A stretch of 64,000 nucleotides of DNA, from the NCBI RefSeq assembly GCF_004343585.1, contig NZ_SLYW01000005.1:62001-126000 (forward strand), given 5' to 3'. Of the stretch, positions 1 to 8,602 are shown one piece after another. Within the stretch, counting starts at the first letter, position 1. Every line of letters begins with the position of its first letter. A model generated the notes under the pieces. That model searched no databases. It worked only from the letters and a program-made list of their open reading frames with translations, and was not told the DNA's origin. Origin of the DNA: Neorhizobium sp. JUb45 (GTDB taxonomy: Bacteria > Pseudomonadota > Alphaproteobacteria > Rhizobiales > Rhizobiaceae). The position numbers and the translations under genes are program-made.

Positions 1-991
1 GATCAGCGAAGATCCAAGACCCTAGTCCTCGAGGGTTTTCAGACGCCCCCCCCGGCACGCCGTTATACGGCACAATGCCGTCGCCTTTGATCGCTACGCC
101 CTTCCCAATTGCGAGGGTATCGGTTGTTCTATAACTTTGAGAAGGCGCTGGTAAGTACAGAGATCGCCCAGTCAATTCACACCAAGCGATAGCAGCTTGA
201 ATGGAATCGGTGTCGTCAGACAAGCCGTCCCCCACGGCCCCCCAGAAAGCAACTGAAGCGACGGAAAAGACGCGGACCCAAGCGCCAGCCGATGCTGATA
301 CCGTGTCGGACTTCACATACACGCCTTCTAAAGGATCTTCTGAAATCGCTTCGGAATAGTCGCCTGAATTCCATATGAATTGGCCCGAGCGGTGGCCTTC
401 AGTGAGATATGCGAACGCTGTATGCGCTGGCTGCAGCGCTTTCAGCGCCGCTCTGTTAGGAGAGAAAACACTCGGGACACTTCCTATTACTTCATCTCTG
501 ATTTCTTTCACCAGCTCCAATGCAGCTTCCGCTTCGGCGAGAACCGCAACGCTGGCCTGGTCACTCAGCAGCCGGAATGTGTTACCATAGACCTTACCGA
601 TAACGATCGTGCCGGCAGACACCCCCCCGACCGCAGGATCATTTCCAGAATTCGTCTTTATAATGTAATCTGGAGCCGCTCCATTGAAGCGTACAGTAAC
701 CGATCCCGGCCCGTTTGTTTTCGCGATGTTCATCACAACCAAGACCGCTTCGGTCACTGGAATGACCGTTGTGGCCTGAATGGCGTTCGGTGTGCCTGCA
801 CCCGCATCTGAAGCAAACGCCCAGGTTGGAGGGAGGTCCGCAGGATCGACTTCGCCCGCACCGATCGCCGCCAGAAGCCGCTCAACCTCAGTACCCCAGA
901 CACCGAGTTCCTGTTCCGAAATCGCGCGCGGTATGCCGTTCTCATCCACGGGGGCAAGAATCTGTTGAGCCAGCTTGCTCAGTACAGCCAT
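1..991 (-). CDS. Phage tailspike protein with pectate-lyase-like N-terminal region (partial, 3' end off window)
   Basis: Reading leftwards from ATG 991, 330 codons are visible and no stop is reached. Residues 1-240 are a non-catalytic head (virion-binding) region. Residues 251-265 match the signature GAVGDG-x-SDDT-xx-IQ that opens the right-handed beta-helix of pectate-lyase-3/tailspike proteins, and the start of the helix follows. Such proteins form trimeric spikes that bind or cleave host surface polysaccharide. It is the most distal tail gene seen, as expected for a receptor-binding protein. The enzymatic specificity lies in the missing part and cannot be assigned. Confidence 0.8.
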   Translation of the reverse strand, partial: MAVLSKLAQQILAPVDENGIPRAISEQELGVWGTEVERLLAAIGAGEVDPADLPPTWAFASDAGAGTPNAIQATTVIPVTEAVLVVMNIAKTNGPGSVTVRFNGAAPDYIIKTNSGNDPAVGGVSAGTIVIGKVYGNTFRLLSDQASVAVLAEAEAALELVKEIRDEVIGSVPSVFSPNRAALKALQPAHTAFAYLTEGHRSGQFIWNSGDYSEAISEDPLEGVYVKSDTVSASAGAWVRVFSVASVAFWGAVGDGLSDDTDSIQAAIAWCELTGRSLYLPAPSQSYRTTDTLAIGKGVAIKGDGIVPYNGVPGGASENPRGLGSWIFAD

Positions 992-1013
992 GATTAAATC
1001 TCACTGTTTGGGG

Positions 1014-3179
1014 TTAGTTTCCGCCGCCGCTCGACGGTTCAATGACAAAGGCGGAAAACGCGCTCGTTGTGCCGCCGCTGGTTTCACAGAAAACCCGGTA
1101 GCTACCCTCGCCCGTCGGTGTAATCGGAACGATCTGGTAGGGCCGAACGGATTGACGACTCAAGGTGACCCATACAGGGTTCACGAGCCCACCGTATTTT
1201 TGAAGCGTGATTGCCGACACCTGAACGTCATGAGTGGTTGCCGTGCGCGACTGCCCCTCAGCGCCAGATGAAGTCGTGATGATCGGCGAAGCCGGTACAG
1301 TGTTGTCGACAGTGACCACCGCCTGAAGGCTTGGCGAGAAATATGTCCCGTCATCACCAGAAAAAACACGAACACGGGCATCGATCGTTTGCGCCGTAAA
1401 ATCGCCGAGCACATAGGCGCCGTTGACGGAATATCCGTTATTCCCGCCGATTCCGCCGAGCCCACCATCTCCCTTGCCTGGATACTCTTCCATGCTTCGC
1501 CACGCGCTCGGCTGATCACCCGTATAGACTCGGTAACTCGCCTCTGCCACGTCATATGACTGGTTTGGCAAAGCAAAGGCGATCCGCATTTCTCGCGAAC
1601 CGCTCGGGTAGATAATCTGAACGGCTTTTGTCGGCGCCGCCGGCGTGATCATGTCGGTCTCATAGCCCAGTTCAGGCACGACGTCCGGCGGCAAGGCCTC
1701 ATCCGTCGCCGGGTTCCATGCGGTCATCGACGGCCAGATCTGGAACGGTATTTCTACCGACCCGCCGCTGTCGTCAATGCGCGGTGGCGACAGGCGCACA
1801 ACCTCGATATCGCCGAGATCCGGTTCAGTCACCTGTGCATAAAGCCTGCCCCACGCCGCGAGACCGACCATGTTGGTGATCATCACCCCGCCATCGGCGC
1901 GAGCCAGGGCGAACTTGCGCCGTGCGATCCGCTGCGCCTGCGCAACGGATGGGCAAAATGGTAATTCCAGGTCGAGATATTTCGGCCCATACCGACCAAC
2001 TTCGTCTTGCACATGAGCCCAGGCAATGCCGTCAAGATTGACGTCTGCCATCTCGTAATTGCGCTCGGGGCTATAGAACTTCAGCCTGCAGATGTTCGGG
2101 CGCTCGACAGCCTCCGGCCCAGCACCCCAACTGTAATCGAGGATATCATCTGGCGTGAAAGCGACCTCAGGAACCGCCACATCGTCGATGAACTCGAAAT
2201 AGATCAGCCCGTTTTCATCAAGGCGAATTTCAAGGCCGGCGGAGTCGAGGAATTGCTGCATGGTCTGGCCACGCTCGCTCTCCCAAGCCCACATACCCCA
2301 GAGCCGACAACGCTTCTCATCTCCGGTCCGCGTCGGCACGAGAACATCGGCCTTGTTCGCAGCCTCAGCGATCTTCATCCAGTTGAACCGGTCGAAGGTG
2401 AAAGCCGGATCACGCCGCAGCACATGCGCGCAGATCAGCGGGCCGTTATCGCTCCACCGCGTCAGGCCATTGCGTGGATCGTAAATCAGCGAAGCCCGCG
2501 CCACCCATTCGCTGTCAGGGACGCCGCTCTGGTAGAGCGACAGATACTTTTTCTCGGAGAGGCCCGGATTGTAAAAGAGCAGCTGTGACTGCGCGATGCC
2601 ACGCACGCGGTGAGCTGCTGTCCAAAGCGATGGAAACAGCGCCATGATGCCGGCCCACGCGGTTTCCGCGCCTGTCCCCAGCTTGTCCTGCCAGTTTACC
2701 CACGAACCACTGGGGCGCGCCCATGGCGGCGAACTGACATCACCGTTGGCTTCCACCGTCACCTCACGCTGACCGAGGTAATAGCTTTCGATCGCGTCAA
2801 TCGGACCCTGCAGGCGGCAGATCAAGCGCGCCCGCGTGCTGCCATCGGTGTTTCCGAATGCCTTCAGGCCACCGACGCGAACGCGACCAATACCCTCGAT
2901 GACAGAGCTTTCGCCCGTCTCGAATGTGCTCTTTGCGTCTGACGGCTTGACGGCGCCGCCACGCGGACCCGCCAGCATGTTGAGGCCGAGAACCGCCGCG
3001 CCGGCAATGCCGTACCCAATAACCGTCGCCAGAGTGCCGGCGATCGTGGCGGAGATGGCCGTGCTGGACAGCAAAAATCCATGAATACCGATGATGAGGG
3101 TCTCGATACCGGCATGCGCCGGCATGGCGCCAACCCAATAGGTCGCACTCGTCAGAAGCAGCAATTTGCGAAGGTTCAT
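1014..3179 (-). CDS. Phage tail tip / host-specificity protein (gpJ-like central hub)
   Basis: 721 aa. It lies directly after three small tail-tip genes and before the tailspike, the position of the lambda J / GTA gp15-like hub protein. The middle region (about residues 230-480) resembles the baseplate-hub fold of this family, and the C-terminus (about 500-715) looks like tandem fibronectin-type beta domains ending in a glycine run. Its start overlaps the stop of the preceding gene (ATGA). The N-terminus carries a hydrophobic stretch that reads like a signal peptide (MNLRKLLLLTSATYW, then AHA). Family assignment rests on position and general composition, so it is moderate. Confidence 0.7.
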   Translation of the reverse strand: MNLRKLLLLTSATYWVGAMPAHAGIETLIIGIHGFLLSSTAISATIAGTLATVIGYGIAGAAVLGLNMLAGPRGGAVKPSDAKSTFETGESSVIEGIGRVRVGGLKAFGNTDGSTRARLICRLQGPIDAIESYYLGQREVTVEANGDVSSPPWARPSGSWVNWQDKLGTGAETAWAGIMALFPSLWTAAHRVRGIAQSQLLFYNPGLSEKKYLSLYQSGVPDSEWVARASLIYDPRNGLTRWSDNGPLICAHVLRRDPAFTFDRFNWMKIAEAANKADVLVPTRTGDEKRCRLWGMWAWESERGQTMQQFLDSAGLEIRLDENGLIYFEFIDDVAVPEVAFTPDDILDYSWGAGPEAVERPNICRLKFYSPERNYEMADVNLDGIAWAHVQDEVGRYGPKYLDLELPFCPSVAQAQRIARRKFALARADGGVMITNMVGLAAWGRLYAQVTEPDLGDIEVVRLSPPRIDDSGGSVEIPFQIWPSMTAWNPATDEALPPDVVPELGYETDMITPAAPTKAVQIIYPSGSREMRIAFALPNQSYDVAEASYRVYTGDQPSAWRSMEEYPGKGDGGLGGIGGNNGYSVNGAYVLGDFTAQTIDARVRVFSGDDGTYFSPSLQAVVTVDNTVPASPIITTSSGAEGQSRTATTHDVQVSAITLQKYGGLVNPVWVTLSRQSVRPYQIVPITPTGEGSYRVFCETSGGTTSAFSAFVIEPSSGGGN

Positions 3180-3583
3180 GACTGGAAGGTCCAGGCTTTC
3201 ACGATTGTGCGCGGCATCAGGAAAGACACCCCGTTTTTAACTCGCCAGACAAAACGGCCGTGGTCGAGAAATATGCCACTGACCTGACCGGCCACGCGGG
3301 TTTCGACGATACCGACATCGCCGAAGATGGGGGCACCGCCCCAAACCGGAGAAAGGGGCGAGCAGAAAAGCGCTTCATCCCACAGCGCGCAAAGAGAACC
3401 CGCCGACCGGATCTTGGCTTGCGCCTCCTCCCAGCTATGCCAGTCAGGCTCGATGACGCGCTGGCCTATGGCTTTTTCGACCCAACTGCCGCACCAGGGC
3501 GAGCAATCATCAACGCCCCATTTGGCAGGCCTGTCGATCGCCGCCTCAATGTGGCCTTGCAAGAGCGCTGGAAGATCGGTCAT
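3176..3583 (-). CDS. NlpC/P60-like tail assembly protein (DUF6950-type)
   Basis: 135 aa from ATG 3583, chosen because it overlaps the upstream stop as ATGA and starts the conserved block MTDLPALLQGH. The sequence WGVDDCSPWCGSWVEKAIG has the shape of the N-terminal cysteine segment of NlpC/P60-type cysteine peptidases, and GDVGIVE is the typical GDxxx strand that follows. Lambda K and GTA gp14 occupy the same place between tail-tip genes and are thought to act in tip assembly or cell-wall passage. A clear catalytic histidine is not obvious (candidate in LDHGRF), so activity is uncertain. Confidence 0.6.
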   Translation of the reverse strand: MTDLPALLQGHIEAAIDRPAKWGVDDCSPWCGSWVEKAIGQRVIEPDWHSWEEAQAKIRSAGSLCALWDEALFCSPLSPVWGGAPIFGDVGIVETRVAGQVSGIFLDHGRFVWRVKNGVSFLMPRTIVKAWTFQS

Positions 3584-4158
3584 GCCTTGATCGTTTCTGT
3601 GACTTTGACACCGACGAAGTTCAGGCCTTTGTCGCCGGGGAAGCGGCGCTCCTGATCCGCAGGCGACCACTTGCCGCCGAATGGGTAGTTCTGGCTTTGC
3701 CACAGCGTTTCGACAGTAAAGGAAACCGTCCGGACGCCAATGCCTTGGCTTTGCCGCTTCGGCGCCGAGAGATAGCCGGGGAAAAGCTTTTTCAGCCCAC
3801 CCGACCAAACCTCCTGCGTTTCCTGATCGAAGGCGCACCAGTAAAGGTCTGCTTTGACGCCTTCCGTCTGTCGCGCCTTATCCTTCACAGAGCGAAGAAA
3901 AGGAGCGTTGACGCCCGACAGAACGATGTCGACCTTGGCTGCTTGCCCGAAACGAGGGTCTTCGACGGCGGAGATCGATACGAGCTGTCGGCCGCCTGGA
4001 TCAGAAACGCCGCGCCACTGCTGACCACCGACAGTTTTGCGTCCGACCCCATTGTGCAGACGCCACAGGCCGTCTGGCAAATACAGCTCGACGAACCAGG
4101 CGCGCGCGATGTGCGGGCGGCGCAAGAACGCGATTTCCGCTTCAGAGAATATCGACAT
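3580..4158 (-). CDS. Phage tail tip protein of unknown function
   Basis: 192 aa, beta-rich, with no motif I can name. Position between the 240-aa tail protein and the NlpC-like protein matches the lambda L / GTA gp13 slot, so a tail-tip structural role is inferred from synteny only. It overlaps the next gene by ATGA, consistent with coupled translation within the tail operon. Confidence 0.6.
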   Translation of the reverse strand: MSIFSEAEIAFLRRPHIARAWFVELYLPDGLWRLHNGVGRKTVGGQQWRGVSDPGGRQLVSISAVEDPRFGQAAKVDIVLSGVNAPFLRSVKDKARQTEGVKADLYWCAFDQETQEVWSGGLKKLFPGYLSAPKRQSQGIGVRTVSFTVETLWQSQNYPFGGKWSPADQERRFPGDKGLNFVGVKVTETIKA

Positions 4159-4161
4159 TGC

Positions 4162-4374
4162 TCATTCATTCTCCGCCAGCCACACAGATAGCTCCGCGCG
4201 GTGCAGCACCGTCAGTTCAGAGACGCTCATCTGAATGCTAGCTTTCGCCTCATCCGAAACCGCGTCATCTGGTGTCTCAGGATCAGGGAAAAGAGCCTTG
4301 CTCAGTTCGCCCGCGTGCAGCTGCGCAAGCTCCCGGCGGGAAAGGGCAAGAATACGCTCGCGACGATCGGTCAT
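4162..4374 (-). CDS. Small hypothetical phage protein
   Basis: 70 aa, predicted helical and charged (MTDRRERILALSRRELAQLH). The start overlaps the upstream stop (ATGA) and the stop is 3 bp before the next start, so it is embedded in the tail operon. I do not recognise a family; a small chaperone or assembly factor is possible but unproven. Confidence 0.5.
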   Translation of the reverse strand: MTDRRERILALSRRELAQLHAGELSKALFPDPETPDDAVSDEAKASIQMSVSELTVLHRAELSVWLAENE

Positions 4375-5093
4375 CCCGCAAAATAATCCCGAACATCGTA
4401 ATCGAAAACCTCGAACAGAGAGATTGTCAGCCCCTCAAGAAACACCGGGCCACGATCCGCATCCGGCAAGTTGGTGGACAGCACCCGCATGGCCATGACC
4501 GGATAAAGCGTAGCGAAATCATCCGTCGTCAGCGCCTTCCGCAGAGGCGGCCAGATACGGTAATGACCAGGCTCAAAAACCTCGGTGATCTCGTACATGC
4601 CGAAATGGAATGGGAAAAAACCGATCCAATCGCCCATTCCGAGCGAATGCCCCCAGAAGACATCCGGTAGACGGACTACAGTCGCGTCAGCATGAGCCGC
4701 TGCCGCCAATGCAACATTCGGCTTTTGCAGTTTCCAGTTCCGACCATTCGACCACGGCATGCCATTTGACCAGCGCATGCCAGCCTGCCGTTGCTCTTGG
4801 CTGGCGTTTACGCCACCTTGAGACAATGACAGCCCGTCGAAATCACACACCGAAACACGAACGGCATTCGCGCCCATATGCAATCCTGTGATCATGCCCC
4901 GCGCTCTTCGGGCAAGCTGCCCTCGGATCGGCGGGAAAGAGAATTGGAGATAGCGAGCGCCGAACGGCGAGGCCACGGTCTGCGAGACGTCGCCGATCGA
5001 CGTGTTCGCGCCTGCGCCGATCGACTGTGGCCCGTTGAGCGGTTTCCAGCGCGTCCAGCGCAGGCCGTTCGGCCAAGAAAGAAGCCGCCCCAT
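4371..5093 (-). CDS. Phage tail protein of unknown function (distal-tail position)
   Basis: 240 aa. It starts at ATG 5093 sharing a base with the TAA of the tape measure gene (TAATG). The tryptophan- and asparagine-rich segment (WSNGMPWSNGRNW, about residues 108-120) and the location directly after the tape measure fit the slot of the distal tail protein (lambda M / GTA gp12 region). The function is inferred from order alone. Confidence 0.6.
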   Translation of the reverse strand: MGRLLSWPNGLRWTRWKPLNGPQSIGAGANTSIGDVSQTVASPFGARYLQFSFPPIRGQLARRARGMITGLHMGANAVRVSVCDFDGLSLSQGGVNASQEQRQAGMRWSNGMPWSNGRNWKLQKPNVALAAAAHADATVVRLPDVFWGHSLGMGDWIGFFPFHFGMYEITEVFEPGHYRIWPPLRKALTTDDFATLYPVMAMRVLSTNLPDADRGPVFLEGLTISLFEVFDYDVRDYFAG

Positions 5094-7318
5094 TACTGCG
5101 CCCTTGTTTTACGGAGATCGCGCGTTTTGAGGCGACTATCGACCATGGTTTCCATGTTCTTGGCGATATCCTTCTGCTGCCGCTCAAGCCGAGCGATTGC
5201 GGCTTGATCCGCGCCTTGGGCATTGATGACCGGGCTGTAATTCAAGACGGCACCACCGCCACGACCACCAACCAGCGGCAGCCGCAGATCGACTGGAATG
5301 CGGCGACCATCAGGCAGCGGCACAGCGGCCTCCGGACCAGCCTCACCGAATACCGCAGCCGTGCGGGAAATACCGCCGCCTGCGAACTTCTTCATCGGCC
5401 TACCACGTGCGGCGATGCCGCCATTTGCAAACCCAAAGATTTTGAACAAGCCACCGAAAATTCCACCACCCCCGCCGATGCCTGCCAATGGCCCTTTGCC
5501 AAGCAGGGCCGCCTGCGCAACCGCCTCGATCAGCGTGTTTAGAAATTTGTCGAGCGCAGCATTCCCTGTCTCGATCTTCGGAATAAGCTCAGAGAAGGCA
5601 TCGTAAGCTGTATCGGCGAAGAAGTCGGCGCGCTCACGTGCCTTGTCCTGCGTTTCCGACAGCCGTTCAGCCGCGGCACTTGCGGTGGCGTATCCCTGCG
5701 CCATCACATCAATGCTCGCCTGCACTTCTGGCGTAATTTTGATGCCGGCTTGCTGGGCAGCGTTCAATAACTCCTGCTTCGTGCGCGCCAGTTCAAGCGA
5801 GTATCCGAAATCGTCGATCAGGGGATCAAGCTTCGAAAGCGCAGCCGTTTCCGCCGTCATGGCGGCAGTGCGCTGCTTTATCTGCTCGATCTCGCGCTGA
5901 TATTCGTTCTGACGACTTCCACCACCTTTCCGGCCCCCACCTCCAGATTTTCCGCCTGTCGGAGGCTTGAAGTCAGAGATCGAAACAGGCTTAACCACTC
6001 GACGGCGGCGCCCGCCTCGAATAGATGATCCGCCCATCTGACCATTGGTGCCAGCTGCCGAGCTGTCAGGTACAGCTTCGAAGCCGTTTTCGCCGATCGT
6101 GTATCCGTCGATCGTGGCAGGAAAATTCGCCGCCTGCGCCCGTAGCGCGGAAAGCTGCTGCTGCACTTCACCAATACGTGCGAGAGCCTCGGTATTGTCG
6201 AAGCCCAGATCCGTATTGATCGCAATACGCTCCTGCAGAAGCTTTAGGTCACGCTCCAACCCGGCAATTTTCGTCTCTGCTTCGGAGACGTCAGGGTTGA
6301 TAAATTGACCCTGATCGTTCGTGACGCCCAAAAGCTCATTCAACCCATCCCACTGCGGAATGCTATTGAAGAAGCCCTCAAGTTCGCTACGAGCGTCGCG
6401 GATCTTCTGGATCAATCCCGCGACATCGAAATCGGCAATTGACTGCGCTGCACCATCAATTCCCCGAGCAAATGTCTCGCTCGCGCCGGTCGAATTATTG
6501 AACTCGCGGACAACCTCCGTGAGAGCATTCCACAGGTTGGTGCCGGCCTGCGCAACAGTGAAGGTGGCGCGGGCTGCCTTATCTTCCAAGATGACGGAAC
6601 CGGCCTCGAAAGCACGGAAGAACGCTTCCGATGAAATCTTTCCGTCAACCACCAAGCTCTTGAGCTGAGAGATTGATCCGTTGGCTTCCTTCAAACCGGC
6701 CGCGACGGCCTGCGCGATCGGCTGAGCGCCCTCAAGAATGGAGTTGAATTCTTCTGCCTGTACCTTTCCGCTGCCAAGGGCTTGCCCCAGCTGGAGAAGA
6801 GCGCCGCTTGCTGTCTGTGCGTCGGTTCCGGCCACCCGTAGCGCCACAGCGACATTGTTAGTGAAGCCGAGCAGCTCATCAGTGCTGACGCCAAGTTCCT
6901 TTTGCGATTGAGCGGCCTTGCCGTAGAGCCCAGCCAGCGTCTCAATGGGGGCGCCATTCGCCATCGCAGCCTTGGATAGGCCTTGATACACCTTTTCCAA
7001 TTCCTGGCCGCTCAGACCCGCCACCTTGAGCGAATTGTCTATACGAGTGGCGGATTCCGAAAGCTGCAAAAGACTGCGGGTCACCGCGCTGCCTGCCAGA
7101 GCTGCGGCAAAGCCCTTGGCAAGAGTGAAGAAACCGCCGGACACTTCTCTACCCATGGCAGTGAAGCTCTTTTCCAGCTTAGAATTCATCTTCTCGAAAC
7201 GGCCTTCGATTTCCTTTGCCCGCTTGGAGGCGACGCCAGCCTGTTTCGCCATCGCGTTCTCGAATGCCTTTGTTCGGGCCTCCAGTGCAACAATCAGCCG
7301 CTCTACATCGGTTGCCAA
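5093..7318 (-). CDS. Phage tail tape measure protein
   Basis: 741 aa, long and alpha-helical. The N-terminal 250 residues have the TMP_2-type tape measure pattern with repeated ALA/LQLGQALGSGKVQAEEFNS segments. A proline/glycine-rich linker follows (about 430-470), then a coiled-coil region, then a glycine-rich hydrophobic segment (about 620-650). The protein sets tail length and is ejected with DNA. The start is TTG 7318, supported by GAAGGA 8-9 bases upstream and by the family-typical MATDVERL. It follows the tail chaperone genes, as in most siphoviruses. Confidence 0.9.
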   Translation of the reverse strand: MATDVERLIVALEARTKAFENAMAKQAGVASKRAKEIEGRFEKMNSKLEKSFTAMGREVSGGFFTLAKGFAAALAGSAVTRSLLQLSESATRIDNSLKVAGLSGQELEKVYQGLSKAAMANGAPIETLAGLYGKAAQSQKELGVSTDELLGFTNNVAVALRVAGTDAQTASGALLQLGQALGSGKVQAEEFNSILEGAQPIAQAVAAGLKEANGSISQLKSLVVDGKISSEAFFRAFEAGSVILEDKAARATFTVAQAGTNLWNALTEVVREFNNSTGASETFARGIDGAAQSIADFDVAGLIQKIRDARSELEGFFNSIPQWDGLNELLGVTNDQGQFINPDVSEAETKIAGLERDLKLLQERIAINTDLGFDNTEALARIGEVQQQLSALRAQAANFPATIDGYTIGENGFEAVPDSSAAGTNGQMGGSSIRGGRRRRVVKPVSISDFKPPTGGKSGGGGRKGGGSRQNEYQREIEQIKQRTAAMTAETAALSKLDPLIDDFGYSLELARTKQELLNAAQQAGIKITPEVQASIDVMAQGYATASAAAERLSETQDKARERADFFADTAYDAFSELIPKIETGNAALDKFLNTLIEAVAQAALLGKGPLAGIGGGGGIFGGLFKIFGFANGGIAARGRPMKKFAGGGISRTAAVFGEAGPEAAVPLPDGRRIPVDLRLPLVGGRGGGAVLNYSPVINAQGADQAAIARLERQQKDIAKNMETMVDSRLKTRDLRKTRAQ

Positions 7319-7320
7319 GA

Positions 7321-7440
7321 TCAGAATCCTTCAATGCCGAGATCGGCCATACGCTCATCGCTCATAGGCGGAGCGGTTTCTTTCCCGCCATTCGCAGCGT
7401 TGAAGCCATCCACCGCGCAGGCGAACTCCCACAGGGTCAT
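7321..7440 (-). CDS. Phage tail assembly chaperone, second (frameshift) segment
   Basis: The frame ends at 7321, 2 bp before the tape measure start. From the internal ATG 7440 it encodes 39 aa beginning MTLWEFACAVDGFNAANGG, a pattern typical of the second tail chaperone gene of alphaproteobacterial phages and GTAs. The same frame stays open upstream through residues resembling the same domain (WRFSGFYKWSGIIHLNVGR), inside the preceding gene and in its -1 frame. I therefore think the protein is mainly made as a -1 ribosomal frameshift extension of the 7461-7865 gene, like lambda G-T. The independent start has only a weak ribosome binding site. Confidence 0.6.
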   Translation of the reverse strand: MTLWEFACAVDGFNAANGGKETAPPMSDERMADLGIEGF

Positions 7441-7460
7441 CCGCCCGACATTGAGGTGGA

Positions 7461-7865
7461 TTATTCCGCTCCACTTGTAGAAACCGGAGAACCGCCACTT
7501 TCCTCGCGGGAGTGGGTTGGCGTCGTCACCTCCCCCGCCTGCACCTCCCCCGGCGCATCCTCTTCCGCGCCAAATAGGGCTGCCATCAGCACCAGGCGCG
7601 CAGTCATGATGGCTTCGGTCAGAGGACGATCCTCGACATGCAGCTTGACCAGCCGACGCGCAGCTTCCTTTTCAACCCCGCCGCCCTCCAGGCCAAGGCG
7701 AATGGTCTCGGTGACATCGTTGATCATCCAGAGACCGTTCGCGAGCCGCTCGAAAATATGCTGTGGTCCCGCATCGCACTTGTCCTGCAGTGCTCGAAGC
7801 AGGTCGATGGTGAGTTTGAATTCGTGCTCACCACCGCGCCATGTCAGTTCGACACCCTTGCCCAT
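7461..7865 (-). CDS. Tail assembly chaperone / GTA gp10-like protein
   Basis: 134 aa. It resembles the GTA_gp10 family (WRGGEHEFKLTIDLLRALQDKCDAG, residues 9-33), small helical proteins between tail tube and tape measure genes, in the lambda gpG slot. The C-terminal 30 residues are low complexity. Its coding DNA has two GGGGGAGGTG repeats (7542-7551 and 7527-7536) that could act as slippery G runs for a -1 shift into the next frame. The stop is TAA at 7461; the start shares a base with the upstream stop at 7865. Confidence 0.75.
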   Translation of the reverse strand: MGKGVELTWRGGEHEFKLTIDLLRALQDKCDAGPQHIFERLANGLWMINDVTETIRLGLEGGGVEKEAARRLVKLHVEDRPLTEAIMTARLVLMAALFGAEEDAPGEVQAGEVTTPTHSREESGGSPVSTSGAE

Positions 7866-8323
7866 CAGGCAGCCTTGGCGGTACGGGTCGGCTCGCCGTC
7901 AAAGCGCAATTCGATTTCGCGCGTGACGATTTTGCCCTCGCCTTCCATTTCGCCGCTGTCGTTGAGCGTGGTCATATAGGCAAAGCCCGTTTCGTATTCG
8001 GTATCACCCACGCTGGCAGCAACATGAGCAACGCGCACCGACTTACGCTGCTTGAAGTAGATCCAGTCCATCATCATGCCATGAGACTGACGCGCCCATT
8101 TGGCCGTGCCGCCGACTGTGACGACAAGAGCACCCGGCTCGACCAAGTTTTCAGTGCCGGCAGCTTCATCTTCGCAGTCCTTCGGAACCGGAATTTCTTC
8201 TAGCGTCAGAGCACGGTTTACCTGACGGCCAGTGATGCCGCAGATCTTCGCCCATGTGCCGGGCACTTCGGTCTCGACTTCAACGACGAATTCGTGAAAC
8301 CGCTGAAAATTCGGCTTTACCAT
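7865..8323 (-). CDS. Phage major tail tube protein
   Basis: 152 aa from ATG 8323, preceded by GGAGAAAACACA, which gives a good ribosome binding site; longer upstream starts would read through non-conserved sequence. Beta-rich composition, length near 150 aa and location between the tail completion proteins and the tail chaperones fit the tail tube protein that stacks to form the non-contractile tail. Confidence 0.75.
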   Translation of the reverse strand: MVKPNFQRFHEFVVEVETEVPGTWAKICGITGRQVNRALTLEEIPVPKDCEDEAAGTENLVEPGALVVTVGGTAKWARQSHGMMMDWIYFKQRKSVRVAHVAASVGDTEYETGFAYMTTLNDSGEMEGEGKIVTREIELRFDGEPTRTAKAA

Positions 8324-8398
8324 TGTGTTTTCTCCATGTGGAAACAGGCCGGGAAAGCCAGCCGGAAAGGGCACCGCGCCCGATTTCAGTGAAAATGA

Positions 8399-8602
8399 TC
8401 AGGACTGCTTGGCGCGGCTTTTACGTGCCTTGGCCACAGTCCGGTTCGGAGCATCGACCTCGACCGCAAAACCCTTCGAGACCGCGTAGTCGACAACGTC
8501 GCGTGGCCTTTCCTGCGGCTCAGGGCTAGGTTTGAAATTGAAGGAATAGATCGAGCGCGGACGCCGGAAATTTCCCTCCGTATTGACGATCATCCAGGCC
8601 AT
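8399..8602 (-). CDS. Small phage protein next to tail completion gene
   Basis: 67 aa starting MAWMIVNTEGNFRRPRSIYSF; its ATG shares a base with the TGA of the preceding gene (TGATG). The C-terminus is strongly basic (KARKSRAKQS). I do not recognise a family. Placement between the tail completion protein and the tail tube suggests a structural or assembly role. Confidence 0.55.
   Translation of the reverse strand: MAWMIVNTEGNFRRPRSIYSFNFKPSPEPQERPRDVVDYAVSKGFAVEVDAPNRTVAKARKSRAKQS

Noticed and set aside
7455..7510. Canonical GGGAAAG slippery heptamer for the tail chaperone frameshift
   Set aside because: The sequence near the overlap (GAGGAAAGTGG) has the wrong phase and identity for a standard X-XXY-YYZ site; only the G runs upstream remain as candidates.
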